Positions 6,160 through 8,201 of a stretch of 8,201 bases of DNA are shown one piece after another. The translations under genes were made by a program, and so were the position numbers. The stretch spans positions 48,656 to 56,856 of the forward strand of contig NVVO01000019.1 of the NCBI GenBank assembly GCA_002733385.1, written 5' to 3'. This DNA comes from Robiginitomaculum sp. GTDB lineage: Bacteria; Pseudomonadota; Alphaproteobacteria; Caulobacterales; Maricaulaceae. The first letter of the stretch is position 1. Each line of letters opens with the position of its first letter. The notes under the pieces were generated by a model. That model was not told the DNA's origin and did no database searches. It was given only the letters and a program-made list of their open reading frames with translations.

Positions 6160-6687
6160 TCAGTCTTCGCAGTCTCTGTTTGTGACCCGACCATCGGGAA
6201 TAGTTGTGCGGCAAAGTGTGGCATAGTTGAATGCACTTTCTTCCACAGTTGCGTTCGTCAAGTTGGCATCAGTGAAATCAGCGCCATCCACTTCGGTGCC
6301 CGTGAGGTCGGCTCCGCCAAACGTTGCCCCGGTCAAATCGGCATGACTAAAATCAACATTGGTTAAAGTAGCTTGGGTAAAAATTGCATTTTTCAGATTG
6401 GCATAGGTCAAATCAGCATCGGTCAAATCAATGCCGCGCATGTTCATTCCGTTCATTGTGGTGGATGACAAATCAGCCTTACGCAACCTGGCCTTGAAAA
6501 AATTGGTGTAGGCGGTGAGGTTTTCACCGGACAAATTACAATCGTCGCAAACAAGACTGCCCTCATTACCGAGTTTGGCCATATCTTCGGGGTCGGAAGC
6601 GAAAGCGGCAGGCGCAAGCATTAGCGCACCAAGTAGAGTGGCCGTTAAAGTGGAAAGGCTGAATGTATGTAAGTAGGATATTTTCAT
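6160..6687 (-). CDS. Secreted pentapeptide-repeat protein
   Basis: 175 residues. The signal peptide (1-30) ends AFA|SDP. CDDC (47-50) is followed by CNLSGENL-type entry into about 21 pentapeptide repeats (51-158), with many DLT/ADLTGA units. The cap CRTTIPDGRVTNRDC runs from Cys159 to Cys173. AAAGGAA with about 8 nt spacing supports the ATG. It sits 31 nt downstream of the next paralogue and 38 nt upstream of the long form. The repeats are predicted to make a rigid rod about four residues per face and five per side strand; the negatively charged surface (frequent Asp) is typical of the family. No toxin, kinase or gyrase-binding feature is seen, and the export signal argues against a Qnr/MfpA-like DNA mimic. 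Confidence 0.9.
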   Translation of the reverse strand: MKISYLHTFSLSTLTATLLGALMLAPAAFASDPEDMAKLGNEGSLVCDDCNLSGENLTAYTNFFKARLRKADLSSTTMNGMNMRGIDLTDADLTYANLKNAIFTQATLTNVDFSHADLTGATFGGADLTGTEVDGADFTDANLTNATVEESAFNYATLCRTTIPDGRVTNRDCED

Positions 6688-6718
6688 GGTCTATGTTCCT
6701 TTAGCAAAAAATGTCAAT

Positions 6719-7228
6719 TTATTCGTTTGGTCTGCAGTTCTGATTTGACAGCGAGCCGTTAGGGCGCGTGGTGCGGCATTCGGTATTTGATGCATATTGT
6801 CCGAAGTTTCCAAGAACAACTTCAAGAAATGATGCGCCGGTGACGTCTGATTTTATCAGGATTGTGCCGTTCACATCGGCCGAGGATAGATCAGCATCGG
6901 TCAGATCAACGCTGACCAGTTTGGCATTGCTTAAATTGGCGTTTGACAATTTTGCCCCGACCATTTTGGCACCGGTTAAATCTGCTCCGACCAAATGCGC
7001 ACCCTCGAGGTTAATGCCGTTTAGGTTGGCGTTAGTCAAATTTGCTCCGTTGAGCCCTGCGCCTTTGAGCATCTTGTTGGATAAATCTGCGCCGGACAAA
7101 TCACAATGCTCGCAGGCATTGTCAGCTGCCAACCGGGTTAATGCTGCCGGGTCAACCGCGGAGGCAGATGTCGCCGTAAGCAGAAGCGTTAATATGCCAA
7201 GTGGTGCAATTTTATATAAATTTTTCAT
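6719..7228 (-). CDS. Secreted pentapeptide-repeat protein, short form
   Basis: 169 residues. The signal peptide (1-24) ends SASA|VDP. CEHC (39-42) with DLSGADL opens about 21 pentapeptide repeats (43 to about 145), very regular in the first half (GANLTNANL, GADLTGAKM). The last turn is interrupted by FLEVVLGNFGQY before the cap CRTTRPNG...C (Cys151, Cys165). AGGA 7 nt upstream supports the start. It begins 9 nt after the stop of the VHL-like gene, the tightest junction of the run, so translational coupling is plausible. It shares all cap features with the three downstream pentapeptide genes, pointing to tandem duplication. Confidence 0.9.
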   Translation of the reverse strand: MKNLYKIAPLGILTLLLTATSASAVDPAALTRLAADNACEHCDLSGADLSNKMLKGAGLNGANLTNANLNGINLEGAHLVGADLTGAKMVGAKLSNANLSNAKLVSVDLTDADLSSADVNGTILIKSDVTGASFLEVVLGNFGQYASNTECRTTRPNGSLSNQNCRPNE

Positions 7229-7237
7229 AAGGTTTTC

Positions 7238-8200
7238 CTATTGTAAAGCGGCGATGGTGAAATTTTCGCCTTCGAATTCAACCAGCATCGCGGCCAAACA
7301 GTTTCCGGCAGGGTCCGCGGCGGCAAATGCATGTCCAATCATGGTACGAACGCCCTGATAGGAATTTGCCGGGATCACCGCTTCCGGGCCTTCAGTTCCT
7401 GAATAATTAGCCGGATTGCCCTCACCGTCAATCCAATACAGATGCAGTTCCTCGTTACCAGAATTAGAGAAAGTTACTGTGACCATTTCACCGCCGTTTT
7501 GTGACCCAACCTGACCGAGATATTCACAACCTGGACCCTCAGTTACGCTTGTACCATCTTCATAGCCGGTGCTGTCATCCGTATATCCTGAGCCACCATC
7601 ATAACCGGAGCCATCATCATATCCGCTTTGCTCATCGACATACTGGTTCGGGTCCTCCTGTGGCAGGCCGCTTTGATCGTCGGCATATTCGTTTTGATCC
7701 ACATAACCGGAGCCATCATCATAGCCGCCTTGGTCGGCGGTTTGCTCTGGCTGCGGCGAACCTGCATTCGGGTCTTGAGCCGGAAAGTCGGTCACATAAC
7801 CACCTACGGTGTTGACCATTTTGATTTGGTATTCAGTGGGTCGGTTCGGCATGGCACCGGGCACTACATTTCCCGCATCGAAATACAGCGTTTTATTCTC
7901 ATCCGCACCAGCGGCAACGCCAACACATTCGCCAGCCGCATCGACAGCGATATACAAGTTATTGGGTGAGGCATTTTCGATCACGGAGGAACCGCCAGCA
8001 ACGCTCAAGACCGGCTGGTCTTGTCCCGTATAATTGCGCTCGCGGCCATCATTGTTGATCCAGTACAATCGGATCGGAGCCGAACCCATGTTAAGAACGG
8101 TGAAGTTTTCGGGCGGTTTGGCATCCGAAGCGTAGGATTTGAACGAGCCACGTTGACTGCACAGTTTGTAATTCTCTTTGGCCCGGCCAAGGTCGCGCTC
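7238..8200 (-). CDS. Two-domain VHL-beta-like protein, 5' end missing
   Basis: The frame stays open to the right edge (320 codons before the TAA stop), so the true start and any signal peptide lie outside; the internal ATG at 8089 would cut a domain in half. Two related domains are seen. Domain 1 (about residues 20-125) has FTVLNMGSAPIRLYWIN-DGRERNY and later VDAAGECVG. Domain 2 (about 235-320) has VTFSNSGNEELHLYWID-EGNPANY, then T-IGHAF and DPAGNCLA. This is the pattern of the von Hippel-Lindau beta domain: F-N, L-YWID-G, Y, then GH-F and D--G. Between them lies a linker (about 141-224) rich in Asp, Gly, Ser, Tyr and Gln, with repeated YDDGSGY. VHL-beta domains bind proteins in eukaryotes; the bacterial role is unknown. 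Here it heads the exported pentapeptide operon as seen. Confidence 0.8.
   Translation of the reverse strand, partial: ERDLGRAKENYKLCSQRGSFKSYASDAKPPENFTVLNMGSAPIRLYWINNDGRERNYTGQDQPVLSVAGGSSVIENASPNNLYIAVDAAGECVGVAAGADENKTLYFDAGNVVPGAMPNRPTEYQIKMVNTVGGYVTDFPAQDPNAGSPQPEQTADQGGYDDGSGYVDQNEYADDQSGLPQEDPNQYVDEQSGYDDGSGYDGGSGYTDDSTGYEDGTSVTEGPGCEYLGQVGSQNGGEMVTVTFSNSGNEELHLYWIDGEGNPANYSGTEGPEAVIPANSYQGVRTMIGHAFAAADPAGNCLAAMLVEFEGENFTIAALQ
7529..7780 (-). repeat. Low-complexity Asp/Gly/Ser/Tyr linker with internal repeats
   Basis: This part of the VHL-like gene encodes repeated GYDDGSGY-like units. A 21-bp segment encoding YDDGSGY occurs identically at 7601-7621 and 7703-7723, with degenerate copies between and beside them. 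The array could expand or contract by slippage or recombination. Confidence 0.75.
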
Positions 8201-8201
8201 A

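Larger units (their letters stand above)
4222..8201 (-). other. Six-gene minus-strand operon (VHL-like protein, four pentapeptide proteins, small lipoprotein)
   Basis: Six genes share the minus strand. Gaps in transcription order are 9, 31, 38, 37 and 24 nt, with no terminator hairpin or clear promoter in the gaps. Five of six products visibly carry an export signal (the first gene's N-terminus is off-window). The promoter must lie right of the window. Co-transcription is inferred from spacing. Confidence 0.75.

Noticed and set aside
4654..7228. CRISPR-like regular repeats
   Set aside because: The period is 15 bases inside open frames, with degenerate third codon positions; this is pentapeptide coding, not repeat-spacer structure.
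4654..7228. Qnr/MfpA-type quinolone resistance proteins
   Set aside because: Those are cytosolic gyrase-binding dimers; all four proteins here have export signals and cysteine caps.
6768..7358. Long plus-strand frame opposite the pentapeptide and VHL-like genes
   Set aside because: It mirrors the 15-nt repeat structure of the minus-strand gene; the Ala/Pro/Ser-rich product has no start signal or family likeness. The same holds for plus-strand frames at 4724-5074 and 5433-5798.
8005..8190. Minus-strand frame of 61 codons at the right end
   Set aside because: It overlaps the VHL-like gene in another frame; the VHL-like frame continues domain 1 to the edge.

Overview
The window looks like chromosomal DNA of a Gram-negative bacterium. 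It carries three exported proteins with signal peptidase I sites, three lipoproteins with lipoboxes, a lipB gene and a tRNA-Leu(GAG). The LipB sequence style, the DUF805 proteins and moderate GC fit an alphaproteobacterium of modest GC. That placement is an inference; there is no rRNA or other strong marker.

Layout. (1) 1-585, minus: the N-terminal 195 residues of a lipoprotein cellulase-like enzyme (glycoside hydrolase family 5), running off the left edge. (2) 729-2388, plus: three tandem paralogous DUF805 four-helix membrane proteins, with a clear Rho-independent terminator between the second and third. Overlapping back-to-back promoters seem to serve the cellulase and the first DUF805 gene. 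(3) 2407-3084, minus: lipB (octanoyltransferase), convergent with the third DUF805 gene. (4) 3200-3286, plus: tRNA-Leu(GAG). (5) 3287-4221: AT-rich stretch with one gene, a DUF3830 cyclophilin-like protein, and several small inverted repeats. (6) 4222-8201, minus: a tightly packed six-gene run that enters from the right edge.

The six-gene run is the most unusual part. In transcription order it encodes a protein with two VHL-beta-like domains joined by an Asp/Gly/Ser/Tyr-rich linker (5' end off-window), three signal-peptide pentapeptide-repeat proteins, one pentapeptide-repeat lipoprotein, and a small Cys-rich lipoprotein. Gaps are 9 to 38 bases. All four pentapeptide proteins share the same caps: an N-terminal CxxC-[N/D] directly before the first repeat and a C-terminal C-[R/N]-T-x-x-P-[D/N]-G...C directly after the last. 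They look like products of local gene duplication, specialised by length and anchoring. Together the run suggests a set of cell-envelope structural or binding proteins: beta-helix rods plus a flexible two-domain adaptor. No enzymatic motif is visible in it and the function is unknown.
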